This document shows positions 49,911 through 60,105 of a DNA stretch of 64,000 bases, piece after piece (within the stretch, counting starts at the first letter, position 1; each line of letters opens with the position of its first letter). Below the pieces are notes generated by a model that was not told the origin of the DNA, did not search any database, and saw only the letters and a list, made by a program, of their open reading frames with translations. Both the position numbers and the translations under genes were made by a program. This stretch comes from an uncultured Marinicella sp. (lineage in GTDB: Bacteria; Pseudomonadota; Gammaproteobacteria; Xanthomonadales; Marinicellaceae), in NCBI GenBank assembly GCA_947502925.1, contig CANNBS010000002.1:275079-339078 (forward strand), read 5' to 3'.

Positions 49911-52900
49911 TTAATTTCCTGAATATGAGTAGGTTGTAAAGAACAGATGAATATCACTGACCCCGTTGCCATCACGTTCACCACCGCCGCCTTGAATTAA
50001 ATTACCCTTAATAAAAGTGTCTAATCCTTCATTCGGGTCATTAAGGAAACTGGCTCCGGGAATAATCATCATCCACTTGCGATTCCATACTGAACGACCA
50101 ATCAGCCGTGAACTCGAAATAATTTCTGATGCCTCAAATTCTTCGCTGTAATGGTGCGCCCGGTATTGTGAATAGCGTCTGATATCAATAGCGCTGCCCA
50201 CCTGATTATCAATAATCGGCAACCAGTCAAAGGTGTCTAAATCACCTGACCCCAAAGGTAATGGAACGGGTATTTTCTGATCGACAATCTGCCATTCGCG
50301 CATACTAAAATCATTCGCTGAAGGCGATCTGAGAATGTCGGCTCCCACCGGGAATAGATACATTCTGGGTGTGTTTGATAAGGACAAACCGGTGTAGTCT
50401 TCAAACCAGGTACCAACACCACGCACACGGGTGCTGAATTGACTGGCATCATAGGCACTGTCACCGGGACCTAATTTATTTCCAAAGAAGTTCAGACCAA
50501 ACAGTACATTACTGTCAAAGGTAATCACAATACCCGGCTGCGGTCCGGCACTTTCCGGCGCAAAGGGACGGGCATAGCGTCTAAATTCAGGAACATCCCA
50601 TAAGTTATCGACACGGTGATCCGCCAGCACCTGGCGCCAGGTTTCATCGCTGCTGTCATCTTTAGGCACCCTGAACAACTCATAGCGTAATGAAAAACGG
50701 TTGGTCTCAACTTGTGGATTATTAAAGCCCATTTGACCTTTTAAAACATCAAAATTAAGTTTCATACGTGCCATCGGATCTGATAAACCTTTAGAGCCGA
50801 CCAGCGGTTCCCGCCTGACGATCTGACCAATCCCGCGTTCACGGATAATATCGGTTAAAAATCCCTGGCCTGATTGGGCATCTGAACCCAATAGATTGGT
50901 ATCATAATCATAAGCCTTGGCGGCCATGTAAACATAACGGGCGGCATTATCAAAAGCGGCCCGGTATTTTTGCAGGGCATCGTTGCGGAAGATTCTGAAG
51001 GCCATGTCCTCATAACGGTACTCCTGAATGGCTGCAGCACCTCGACGTCTAAATGATTCATATTGTTTGAAGACCTCGTAGCCTTGGGTTAGGGTGGTAT
51101 TAAACTTGCCTACCAACTGCCGCGCGGCTTCCGCTCGGGCATATATTTCAGCTCGCAGTGCCGGTTCCTTTCTTAATAAGATGGCAATTTCACCGGACAC
51201 ATTAAACAAATCTAACGCGGTTTCATTTAACAACACCTCAGTTTCAGCGGCATTGCCAACCAATTCCGCCGAATACTCTGTGACACTGGCCACTTGTTCC
51301 AAGCCATCAGCCACTTTATCAATGGCAAAAGCAGTGGCATCACCACCAAAGTTAACAGCACAGACGGCACCAGATGCGACATCACCACCAGCTGCCAAAC
51401 CAGCAATCATATTTCTTGGAATACATTCGGCTGTATTTTCAAATGACGTGTCAATTAACTCTGCAGCAAAATGGCCAACAGCGGCAATTTTTTGCAGGGT
51501 AAATGAAGTCGCTTTTAAGGCTTTTATTTCAGCAGCGGCCTGATTTTTAATATCAATGGTGCTTTCATTGATGTTATAGGTGGCTTCCAATGTATCGATA
51601 TTACTTTGAATCTCCTGCCGCAAGTTATCATAATCAATCATGGCCTGACGCACAGCCACCCGTGCCATGACCATTTCTTGCTGAATTTCCTGAAGCTGCC
51701 CCACGGCTCTGCGTGAACTGGTCCACTCTTCAGGTTTGGCAAAGGCAAAACCTAAATCTGCCGATTCCACTGTTCGGTACTTAACATCCAGCGAATCATC
51801 AACATTGAGTTGTCCTAAAGCACAGCCGTTACCCAAGGGGTTATCACCACAGGCCGGACTCGGTGCCTGAGGTGCATTAATGGGTGCCGGGCCCATATCA
51901 AAGAAATTAATGCCACCGGCGACCGGGCTAAAAGTACCGGTAAACTCTTTCACCACACCAACGCTGTTATTGTCAGGGTCATAACCGACACAATCACCAT
52001 TGGATGCAGTTTGGGTACAACTGAAATCAAACTCTGTGCCTGCCAAAGCCGGTGCATCAATGTACATGTAATGAAACATATCAGGCCCGTTATAGCCCGC
52101 CGGATAAGTACCACCCGGACCAATATCATCTTCGTAGGGCAAACCGAAAATCTCAATAAGCTGGTTATTAAAATCATTTTCGGTGGCTCGGGAATCACGG
52201 GAAATATCTTCAACGCTGTCTTGGTTCTGGCGCATCAAATTGGTGATTTGATTGGCAAAATCCCACACATCAACCAAAATGTCCATCGCTTCAATGGCAC
52301 GCTCATACACCTGCTCGAAATGGGTTTCTCCACTGTCCACCGCATCCGGATCAATATCAAACGGAACGATACCGGTGGCTAATCCTAATGGGTTTAGTCC
52401 ACGATCTGCTTTATCAATCTGTGCCTGAATATTACTGTAACTGGCAACAATCTCATTCAGATCTAAAATATTAGAGCGTTCAATGACCTCTATGCCCTGA
52501 TGATCAGGATCATTGTCTTCATCAGGTATAATGGCATTGGCCGTGACCCAGTCAAAATAAGCACCGGTGCCGGCCCGTCTGGCCCAACCACTGACACCCC
52601 AGGCACGGTCGCTGTCACTATCCGTATAACCCTGGTATTGACCGGCGGGATCCTCCACATAGGCATTACGGTAAGTTAATTGAACAATTTCTGAACCGGT
52701 CCGGGCTTTGGCGGCAGCAGTTTCAGCAAACTGACGTTCATCCAAATAATCCACCTGGAATGGTGATCCGGCAATACTGACACCTTCGGTTTTATTTTCC
52801 CAGGTATAAAAGGGGTGCCGCAGTAAATTATAATAAATATCTGTGGCCGTTAAATAATGACCCCAGGCATCGCCATGGCCCTGTGGAAATTGTTTAATGG

Positions 52901-55900
52901 CATCATAAACATCAATCACACCACTGTCATCTATATCTGAAATGTTATAGCTCAGCGCATAAGCCACTTCACCATCTCCATTGGTAAAGTTCCACAATAG
53001 TCGGTTGTAAACCGGTGAGGCATCCACCGCACCTTGTGAATCATCTCGACCTCTTAACAAGACCAGCTCTTCGCTCAACAGGGAGTCTAACTGATTCTGA
53101 AATGTAAATAAGGTGCTGGCGATGGTCATGGCACCATTTTCACTGGTGATACCAATCATCGGATCCTGCGCATCAGCATAGGCTTCGTTACCTAATAAGG
53201 TATAAAAATCAACCAATTTGGAAGCCACCTGTAATATGGCTTTATTGGCCGGTGGATAATTCACCGGTGGTGTGGCATCGACACTTAATGCCATGGCACG
53301 ATTCATGACCGTGGTATATGCCTCAATTAATCCAATGCTGTTAAGATTATCCGGGTCATTATTCATGGCAATATCGCCTTCATAACGCTCACCTAACTGA
53401 ATTAACATGCTGGCATAATTATTCGTGGCTGCCTGACTAAAGTCCTGCACCCTGGCATCAAAAGGATTCAAACGGTTGAGCACACGTTTAACCCAACCTT
53501 CAGCCAGTTGTGCCCGTTCATTCAGTGGCGTGCCACCGGGTTGACCGGCCCACAGGCTCCATTCTGTGTTGTTATTACAAGCCGGCAGACCACGATACCT
53601 GGCCACATACCAGTTATCGGACAATGTTTGGATGTTGGCACCGGCAATGGTAATTTCATTGGCCCCCATGGCATTAGCCACTGGATATTTAATCCAGCCG
53701 TTGAGTTGACCGCTGTCAGGATCCGGCAAAGGCTCAGGCGGTGTGCCGTCATCATCGGGATGGAAAAACCATTCAAATTCAAGGGCATCCGGATTACCGC
53801 CAAAGTCACCACTGTGTCTTAATACAATTTGTTCATCAAATATATTTTCAGGTGCAATCACATTCAACTGTCCCTGATAACTTTTCACCAATGGCGGTGG
53901 TCCGGGGTGACGTAAACAGTCCACCCGAATAATGTTTAAGCTAACCGGTAACGGGTTCAGACTTGGGTCATTATTAAAGGCCACCGTCATAAAGCCATTA
54001 CCCTGTGCACTACCGGCTGTTAATGCATTACCAAAGCCTACGGCCCGATAGGGTTCAAGTACATAATCTTGATTGGTATCCTGAAAACCAATTAATACAT
54101 CATCGGCATTCACCGCCCGATTGGCCTGACAAATACGCTGTCCTTCCTGGATGATTGATGACGTACAAATCGCCTCAATCCGGTTGGGGTTTCGAGAATA
54201 TCTGAACAAAGCTTCAACAGCTTGGTCCCAGTCACAACCCCCAACGGCACCACAATCACCGGTAAAAGACGACTCTTCGCTGCCATCGCCGCCGTTCAAT
54301 TTTTTCAATGCCACCCGATCATTTTTCGACAACACATTCGGCACCAAAAATGGCTCACCGACGCCTCGTTCATCAAACAGTCCGATTAAGGTCAGCCTTT
54401 GGTTTAATGGGTCAAATGAAATACGCTTTTTAATGGAGGCCGGTAATTTGATGACGCCATCGGCGGAACCTAAAATGGATTTCAGGCCGTTGGTTTGTTG
54501 TTCAGTGGCAATTTCTTCCGGTATCGCGCCTAACCGAACAAAGCGGGGTGATAAGGGATCAATGGTTTGCGCCAGCGTATCGGTTGGTAATGGATTCTCT
54601 AAGTTGCTATAAATGTCATCATAAACCACCTCCACCGAAGCCTGGCTGCTGATGGCGGGTAAGTCATTTTTAGGTTGTAGCAAGGTTTCACCAATTACCA
54701 GCTGCGGAATATCAGCCGGCCAGGTGATGTTATAACCCACTTCAATGGGTGAGGTTGGGTTGGCGGTACCACCCTTATCCGTTGACAATCGTGCCAGCCA
54801 GGGCACACAGGTGCCATCTAAGTCAGGATTGCCATCATTATCAATGTCATCCTGGACGTCGTTGTTATCTAAATCATAAAAATAACCCGGTTGTAGCGGA
54901 TAATAATAAAGTAAGGAGCCGCTACCGGCAGATTTTGCCCACATTTTATTTTTATAATCCTGGAAGAAAGGCGGTGGCGGCTGTTCGCCTTCTGCCTGTC
55001 CCACGGCCCGGCTTTCAGAACAACTGGGCAAGGTTACGACCGGATAAGGCGGTGAGACAGATGTTGCGGCCGTACCGGCATAATTAAATTGATTAAATCC
55101 GGCACCGGTGGCCATCACTTCATACACCCGGAAACGCCATTCCTGGCTCACTTCATCATAATACTTAACCAGCACATACGGATCAGAGGCAGCGTTGTCA
55201 TCTCCATCGAGCTGACTGCCAAAATCAGACCGTAAAGCGAAGATGGCTTCATGGCCACTACCGGTGTTAGACGGAGAAAATAAAGCATGCTCATCATTTG
55301 GATTATATCCGGGTAAAAGTGGATTATCCTGAATATACAGACGTACCGATGGGAATTGCAGCGGGTCTAAAGGCGCCTGACCCAACACTTCGCCGCCCTG
55401 TTCACTGGCGATAATAATTTTATCGGGATCAAACGGCCACTGTGGATTATATCGCACCGGTTTATCAGGCCAGTAAACGCCACGATAGTTATTATGATAC
55501 CAGGCAACAACCAGTTCCCGTCCCACATCCTGGGGCCGTGAAGAAGCCACCCGATTAACCGGAATAATGTCTCCGGTACGTGCCGCGCGACTGTAAGCAG
55601 CGCTGCTACCGACACCATCATAAAAAGCCAGTTCATTGATCACATAACCACTGCGACCGATTTCATTATGATAACTGTTGGTAATCTTGGTGCCGATGGT
55701 GGCGGCCTGATTATCATCAAACTTAGGCGCAGAACTAAAAGGCAAGGTTCTGACCACCTCAACACTCACCGAGTAAAGCGATGGTTCAGGCGTGGGACCA
55801 TTAAAATACCTTAAGGTCGAAAAACCTGAAGTCATGTTATTAAAAACACGGTTATTGACTTGCGCCGTACCGCCGGCATAAGCCAGATCAAAGAATATGC

Positions 55901-58313
55901 TATCACCGGATGCCGGCTCAATTTCAACCGGAGCACCCGATACATGCACCTGATAACAATTACTTATCAGCACATCATCGCAGGCTGTGGTCGGCCAATT
56001 GGCGCTGCCGATGGTAATAGCCCGGTTGTCATCTTGTGGCGATGAACTGACGCGCCAATGAATTTCAATTTCAGAAACAGGCTGTAATGGAATTAAGCGT
56101 CCCTCCGGTTGGCCTGGAATCGGCTGTGACCAATAAAATAGGGTTTGTGCATCTGCCTGGCTTAATTTTACGCCATTCAGGTAAAAATCAGGCAATAGGG
56201 TGGCACTTTCCACATAGGCATTGGTGGGTGGCGTTAACGGCACGCCCACAGGCCAGGATTCAATTTGAAATGGACGACCATCCAAACCCCAACTGCTGAT
56301 AAACATATCGGTCTGACCCTGTCCGTTAAAACGCATGTCTTCACCAAACAGAATACTGGATTCAAAGTTACCGGTTATATACAACGCTGACAAGCCATCA
56401 GTACTGATGTCAATGCCCTGCTCTTGTTCTATTTCACCGATAATTGCCGGGTAGGAATCGCTGTCATCAAAGGTATTACCACCGGTCACCCAACAGGCCA
56501 CACCATCATCACGATAAGATACTAAAAACACATCATCGGTGTTGGCGTGACTGTTAATTGTTTCGGTTGTGATGTCATTACCCAGACATTGGTTATCGAC
56601 ATTATAAAAAGTCTTACTGCCGGTAAAGGTACCAATTTGGTAAATATAACTTTCATTTTGGATGGTGGCAATGGTGACCCCGCCACCCACAGACTGACTG
56701 TCAAACTCAGATGTTTTAATCCATTCACATTTAAAGTCAGGGCTCACTGCGGTGTTCAAATTAGCCACAAAGGAACCTGATGGTAAGTTATTATTACAAT
56801 AGTTGGTGCCACTGACCAGGTTGGTGCCGGAAACAGCCAGTAAATTGGTGGCCGGATTATAAGCCACATCGGCAATCGACAAATCTGCAGGTAAGGTACT
56901 GGCGTTACCAATCACAGGGTTAGCCGATAAGGTTTGTGAGACCTCAAAAGCAAAGTTTTCCGCTGAACCGGTACCCTCAATTTTAACGTTATCAAAGTGC
57001 CAGAAATCACCACATGAAAATGTACTGGCGCCTTTAAGAAATACTAAACGTGCACCGTTGGGTTTAATATGAGCCGGTATCTGATAGGTAAAAGTACCAT
57101 AGGTATAATCGCCACCCCCGTAAAATGTTTGTAAATGATAAAGGCCATAACCATTCTGGTCGGCCAGATATAATTCGAGATTTTCACCAACATCCGGTGC
57201 TTCAGTAAAGCTATATTGACCCTCTATAATATCAACACTGATGGTGTAGTCTTCAATTTCAGTGGTGTTAAAATAATTGCTGTAAATATAGGTGTTATTG
57301 AGCCAGTTAGTGTCATCGTTATATTGTGGCACCCCTGAAATAAAGAAGTCACGTGTGTTATTATCAGGTTGACTGTTAATTCCGGGTTTATTATGTTGTC
57401 TGACGCCGTGCGCACGGGCACCTGGAATATTGTATGAATTATCCGGACAACTGTTATTATTCCAATTACTGTACCATCCCGGTGGGAAGCCGTAATCACC
57501 CACACCTTCAAAATCTTGTTGATAGATATCAACCTCGCCGGTGCTGTCACCAAACACATACATGCGTCCATTTTGATCCACTTCCATGGCCGTGGGTTTT
57601 TCTCCATGGGTTGACTGATTACCGCGATAACGGGCCCATTGCCAGTCACCGTCATGTTGGATACGTGCTATAAATAGCTCAGAACTGTTGGCACCCAATC
57701 CGGTGTTAAAGTTTTCAGGTCCGATTTGTGCCTGGACCCTAAAATAACCTGAGATATAAACAGAACCTTCTTCAGGTGGAATGACCGTTGAATCACCTTC
57801 AATTGAACTAATGAAGCTGGCTTCACTTTCATAGCCGTTGGTACCTATTTTCTCGACCCATTGCCATACACCGGCCCCACTGGCTTTCGCCACAAAGCCA
57901 TTGTGAACATCACTTTGGGTAAACACATCATCACCACCGAAATAGCTGGCACCATAGAAAGCACCGACAACATAAACATTATCAGCAGCATCAACCGCTA
58001 AATCACGCGGGATATCCTGAGAGGAACCACCGGCTTTAATGGCCCATTCGATATCTCCATTGATTTTAACTTTTAATAAATAGATGTCTTTCAAACCGGC
58101 ACTGTTCAATTCAAAATCCCCAAACTGTGCCGTGCCTTCAAATTGGCCTAATACATAAGTAGAACCGGAGACTGAGGTCTCGATGGCAATGACATTATCA
58201 AAACCCGCACCGCCGCCACCATTTGGCCATGCGGCTTTGACAGCAGGCGCCATGAGTACCATCAGAGCACATAAACTAATGAGTGAACGTTTTATTGTTT
58301 GTTTCATTTTCAT
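49911..58313 (-). CDS. Giant secreted protein, about 2800 residues, unnamed family
   Basis: A 2800-residue exported protein. Signal peptide about 1-28 (ends VKA). SBBP-like propeller repeats (about 35-260 and 445-690; DLAVDAADNVYVVGAFYG) are interrupted by a jelly-roll-like insert (about 265-440). A long conserved block (about 750-1400) contains YVINELAFYDG, VRYNPQWPFDPDKI and SPSNTGSGHEAIFALRSDFGSQ, with DNDGNPDLDG-type Ca2+ loops. A middle region holds an EF-hand/dockerin-like loop DIDDSGVIDVYD near 1795, then GDAWGHYLTATDIYYNLLRHP and NPLGLATGIVPFDIDP (about 1980). A long helical region (about 2200-2475) has heptad-like stretches and a Gly/Ala segment, and the last 300 residues are beta-rich, ending GVSDIHLFFTTYSYSG. 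ATG 58313 is chosen (SD AAGGTGAT) over GTG 58322. I recall similar unnamed giants in Verrucomicrobia and Planctomycetes. The helical-then-beta C-terminus resembles Tc-toxin A subunits; this is only a hypothesis. Confidence 0.85.
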   Translation of the reverse strand: MKMKQTIKRSLISLCALMVLMAPAVKAAWPNGGGGAGFDNVIAIETSVSGSTYVLGQFEGTAQFGDFELNSAGLKDIYLLKVKINGDIEWAIKAGGSSQDIPRDLAVDAADNVYVVGAFYGASYFGGDDVFTQSDVHNGFVAKASGAGVWQWVEKIGTNGYESEASFISSIEGDSTVIPPEEGSVYISGYFRVQAQIGPENFNTGLGANSSELFIARIQHDGDWQWARYRGNQSTHGEKPTAMEVDQNGRMYVFGDSTGEVDIYQQDFEGVGDYGFPPGWYSNWNNNSCPDNSYNIPGARAHGVRQHNKPGINSQPDNNTRDFFISGVPQYNDDTNWLNNTYIYSNYFNTTEIEDYTISVDIIEGQYSFTEAPDVGENLELYLADQNGYGLYHLQTFYGGGDYTYGTFTYQIPAHIKPNGARLVFLKGASTFSCGDFWHFDNVKIEGTGSAENFAFEVSQTLSANPVIGNASTLPADLSIADVAYNPATNLLAVSGTNLVSGTNYCNNNLPSGSFVANLNTAVSPDFKCEWIKTSEFDSQSVGGGVTIATIQNESYIYQIGTFTGSKTFYNVDNQCLGNDITTETINSHANTDDVFLVSYRDDGVACWVTGGNTFDDSDSYPAIIGEIEQEQGIDISTDGLSALYITGNFESSILFGEDMRFNGQGQTDMFISSWGLDGRPFQIESWPVGVPLTPPTNAYVESATLLPDFYLNGVKLSQADAQTLFYWSQPIPGQPEGRLIPLQPVSEIEIHWRVSSSPQDDNRAITIGSANWPTTACDDVLISNCYQVHVSGAPVEIEPASGDSIFFDLAYAGGTAQVNNRVFNNMTSGFSTLRYFNGPTPEPSLYSVSVEVVRTLPFSSAPKFDDNQAATIGTKITNSYHNEIGRSGYVINELAFYDGVGSSAAYSRAARTGDIIPVNRVASSRPQDVGRELVVAWYHNNYRGVYWPDKPVRYNPQWPFDPDKIIIASEQGGEVLGQAPLDPLQFPSVRLYIQDNPLLPGYNPNDEHALFSPSNTGSGHEAIFALRSDFGSQLDGDDNAASDPYVLVKYYDEVSQEWRFRVYEVMATGAGFNQFNYAGTAATSVSPPYPVVTLPSCSESRAVGQAEGEQPPPPFFQDYKNKMWAKSAGSGSLLYYYPLQPGYFYDLDNNDVQDDIDNDGNPDLDGTCVPWLARLSTDKGGTANPTSPIEVGYNITWPADIPQLVIGETLLQPKNDLPAISSQASVEVVYDDIYSNLENPLPTDTLAQTIDPLSPRFVRLGAIPEEIATEQQTNGLKSILGSADGVIKLPASIKKRISFDPLNQRLTLIGLFDERGVGEPFLVPNVLSKNDRVALKKLNGGDGSEESSFTGDCGAVGGCDWDQAVEALFRYSRNPNRIEAICTSSIIQEGQRICQANRAVNADDVLIGFQDTNQDYVLEPYRAVGFGNALTAGSAQGNGFMTVAFNNDPSLNPLPVSLNIIRVDCLRHPGPPPLVKSYQGQLNVIAPENIFDEQIVLRHSGDFGGNPDALEFEWFFHPDDDGTPPEPLPDPDSGQLNGWIKYPVANAMGANEITIAGANIQTLSDNWYVARYRGLPACNNNTEWSLWAGQPGGTPLNERAQLAEGWVKRVLNRLNPFDARVQDFSQAATNNYASMLIQLGERYEGDIAMNNDPDNLNSIGLIEAYTTVMNRAMALSVDATPPVNYPPANKAILQVASKLVDFYTLLGNEAYADAQDPMIGITSENGAMTIASTLFTFQNQLDSLLSEELVLLRGRDDSQGAVDASPVYNRLLWNFTNGDGEVAYALSYNISDIDDSGVIDVYDAIKQFPQGHGDAWGHYLTATDIYYNLLRHPFYTWENKTEGVSIAGSPFQVDYLDERQFAETAAAKARTGSEIVQLTYRNAYVEDPAGQYQGYTDSDSDRAWGVSGWARRAGTGAYFDWVTANAIIPDEDNDPDHQGIEVIERSNILDLNEIVASYSNIQAQIDKADRGLNPLGLATGIVPFDIDPDAVDSGETHFEQVYERAIEAMDILVDVWDFANQITNLMRQNQDSVEDISRDSRATENDFNNQLIEIFGLPYEDDIGPGGTYPAGYNGPDMFHYMYIDAPALAGTEFDFSCTQTASNGDCVGYDPDNNSVGVVKEFTGTFSPVAGGINFFDMGPAPINAPQAPSPACGDNPLGNGCALGQLNVDDSLDVKYRTVESADLGFAFAKPEEWTSSRRAVGQLQEIQQEMVMARVAVRQAMIDYDNLRQEIQSNIDTLEATYNINESTIDIKNQAAAEIKALKATSFTLQKIAAVGHFAAELIDTSFENTAECIPRNMIAGLAAGGDVASGAVCAVNFGGDATAFAIDKVADGLEQVASVTEYSAELVGNAAETEVLLNETALDLFNVSGEIAILLRKEPALRAEIYARAEAARQLVGKFNTTLTQGYEVFKQYESFRRRGAAAIQEYRYEDMAFRIFRNDALQKYRAAFDNAARYVYMAAKAYDYDTNLLGSDAQSGQGFLTDIIRERGIGQIVRREPLVGSKGLSDPMARMKLNFDVLKGQMGFNNPQVETNRFSLRYELFRVPKDDSSDETWRQVLADHRVDNLWDVPEFRRYARPFAPESAGPQPGIVITFDSNVLFGLNFFGNKLGPGDSAYDASQFSTRVRGVGTWFEDYTGLSLSNTPRMYLFPVGADILRSPSANDFSMREWQIVDQKIPVPLPLGSGDLDTFDWLPIIDNQVGSAIDIRRYSQYRAHHYSEEFEASEIISSSRLIGRSVWNRKWMMIIPGASFLNDPNEGLDTFIKGNLIQGGGGERDGNGVSDIHLFFTTYSYSGN

Positions 58314-58323
58314 TGTTATCACC

Positions 58324-60105
58324 TTATTGGTTTAATATCGCGGTCGAAGATACTCGGCTCAGTCGAAAGTCACCACTGACAAAAATGGCATTTTTATGTA
58401 AGCCGGTCAGGGTTTCTCGAAAAGTACCGCCCATCAATGTGACGCCCCAGCCGGGCGGATCGGCCACATCCGGGTATTGCGGGTTATTGGTGGTAAATAA
58501 AAATTCCATTTCACGGGTAACCTGAAAAGCTTCTTGTTTTTCATTGAGATATTGCGCATCTAAATTGTCATGGTCGGGATGGTATTTATGGCGAAAAGGG
58601 TTTGTGGGCATATTGGGGTCAATAAGCAAACTGACATTAACCTGATTGCTGAGCTGAAATTCACCATTCATTTCAATGTCATCGCCATTAAAATCATAGG
58701 CCACCGTACTATATCGAATACCGGCTGATTGACCGCTGCGTTTGGTGATACCAGAAAAATTGGGAATAAGTTCATCACGGGTTAACAGCACATAACGCCC
58801 CGGTTCATCCACCTCAAATAAACTTGGATCCTTTGGACTGACACGATAGGTGCCGTCCTGCCACATCTGTACCACATTTTTGACTAATTTAACGCGACCG
58901 GTGGCATCCACATGCATCATGACACGGATCGGAAACGGATCACCAACCGGTAAGGGATTGACACCACCGTTCTGAGCCTGGCTGACAGCGCGAACCCGGG
59001 CTGTGCCGACCCATAAACCTGCATAGGAGTTTTGGTTAGATGACAGCTTCAGATTGCCACTTTGACTTGCCCCTGTGGGCAATACCAAAGGTTGTAATGT
59101 ATTACCACCTGCATGAATCAACACTTTAGCGCCTTGCTCGTTAGTAATGGAAAACACCTGTTCCATACGCTGTTCGATAAACGACAATCGATCCACAGCC
59201 AAAGTCACGACCCGATCCTCACCGGGCTGCATTTCAAACACCTTTGTCATGGGTAAATCAGGCCAGGCTTTTTCGCCGGTTTCCAAGTCTTCATTTAAGA
59301 ATTTCATGGGTAAAGATGATCCGCCCAGGCGGTTTAAACTCACGAAATTTGTGACATCACTTAAATTACTCAGCACCAAATCCATTTCCGTGAAGGCCTC
59401 ACGATATTCCATCGACTCACCCTGCTCGATGGTGGCATTAATCATGCCTTGATAACGGGATGTGCCATTCGTATAGAACCAGTAGGCCTGACCAGATTCC
59501 ATGCGCTCTAAATAGGGATCATCCACCGACTCCCAAATTCCTTGTGGACTGAGTTTGTAAATCGGCTGTCCCTGATGGGCTTGTGAATTAGCAAAAAAGT
59601 CACCGAAACTGGGTTCCTGACCTTCCACTAACGGAAACCCGGTTAATGTAAACCCATTGGTTCGCCATTTCTTCTTCACATAAACCGGTTTACCGGTCAG
59701 GTTAATGGTTTTTGATGCATTACCCTCTAATTTAATGAGATAGGCCGTGTTGGCAGATATCGTGTACAAATTAGATAAAAATGCTTCTGGCTTTGGCTCA
59801 GGAAAATAACCAAACCACCCCTCCAGATTCATCAAACCTTCTGCCGGGTTAACCAAAAAGTCACTTCCTAATTTCTCGGGTATCCAACGCCAGACACTGG
59901 CGACCGGAATTCCGGAAAAAATAACATCTATGTCATTAATTTCTGGCTCAACTTCAACATACACCGCATTCCAGCCAGGTTGTAACTCAATACTTTGCGT
60001 TACAGTGGCAATCCCGGCCTGCCCATTGCCAAAGAATCCTGTACCAAACAATAATATTCCACCTAACAAAAAGGTATTAAGCGACTTGAAACTTGAATTA
60101 ATCAT
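58324..60105 (-). CDS. Secreted partner protein, 593 residues, unnamed family
   Basis: A 593-residue exported protein with a signal peptide or hydrophobic start (about 8-30). The N-terminal part (about 35-245) has LQPGWNAVYVEVEP, GIPVASVWRW and NTAYLIKLEG, which recur in proteins beside giant secreted proteins. A second beta-rich region (about 355-560) has YAGLWVGTARVRAVSQ, PFPIRVMMHVDATGRVKL and YVLLTRDELIPNF. No catalytic motif is visible. ATG 60105 has SD AGGAG and overlaps the isomerase stop by 4 bp; the giant gene follows 10 bp later. It is probably an extracellular or outer-membrane partner of the giant protein. This is inferred from tight coupling and from my memory of the same pairing in other phyla. 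Confidence 0.8.
   Translation of the reverse strand: MINSSFKSLNTFLLGGILLFGTGFFGNGQAGIATVTQSIELQPGWNAVYVEVEPEINDIDVIFSGIPVASVWRWIPEKLGSDFLVNPAEGLMNLEGWFGYFPEPKPEAFLSNLYTISANTAYLIKLEGNASKTINLTGKPVYVKKKWRTNGFTLTGFPLVEGQEPSFGDFFANSQAHQGQPIYKLSPQGIWESVDDPYLERMESGQAYWFYTNGTSRYQGMINATIEQGESMEYREAFTEMDLVLSNLSDVTNFVSLNRLGGSSLPMKFLNEDLETGEKAWPDLPMTKVFEMQPGEDRVVTLAVDRLSFIEQRMEQVFSITNEQGAKVLIHAGGNTLQPLVLPTGASQSGNLKLSSNQNSYAGLWVGTARVRAVSQAQNGGVNPLPVGDPFPIRVMMHVDATGRVKLVKNVVQMWQDGTYRVSPKDPSLFEVDEPGRYVLLTRDELIPNFSGITKRSGQSAGIRYSTVAYDFNGDDIEMNGEFQLSNQVNVSLLIDPNMPTNPFRHKYHPDHDNLDAQYLNEKQEAFQVTREMEFLFTTNNPQYPDVADPPGWGVTLMGGTFRETLTGLHKNAIFVSGDFRLSRVSSTAILNQ

Noticed and set aside
51094-51543. Plus-strand 149-codon frame inside the giant gene
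   Set aside because: Antisense to the Ala-rich helical region; composition is a shadow of it.
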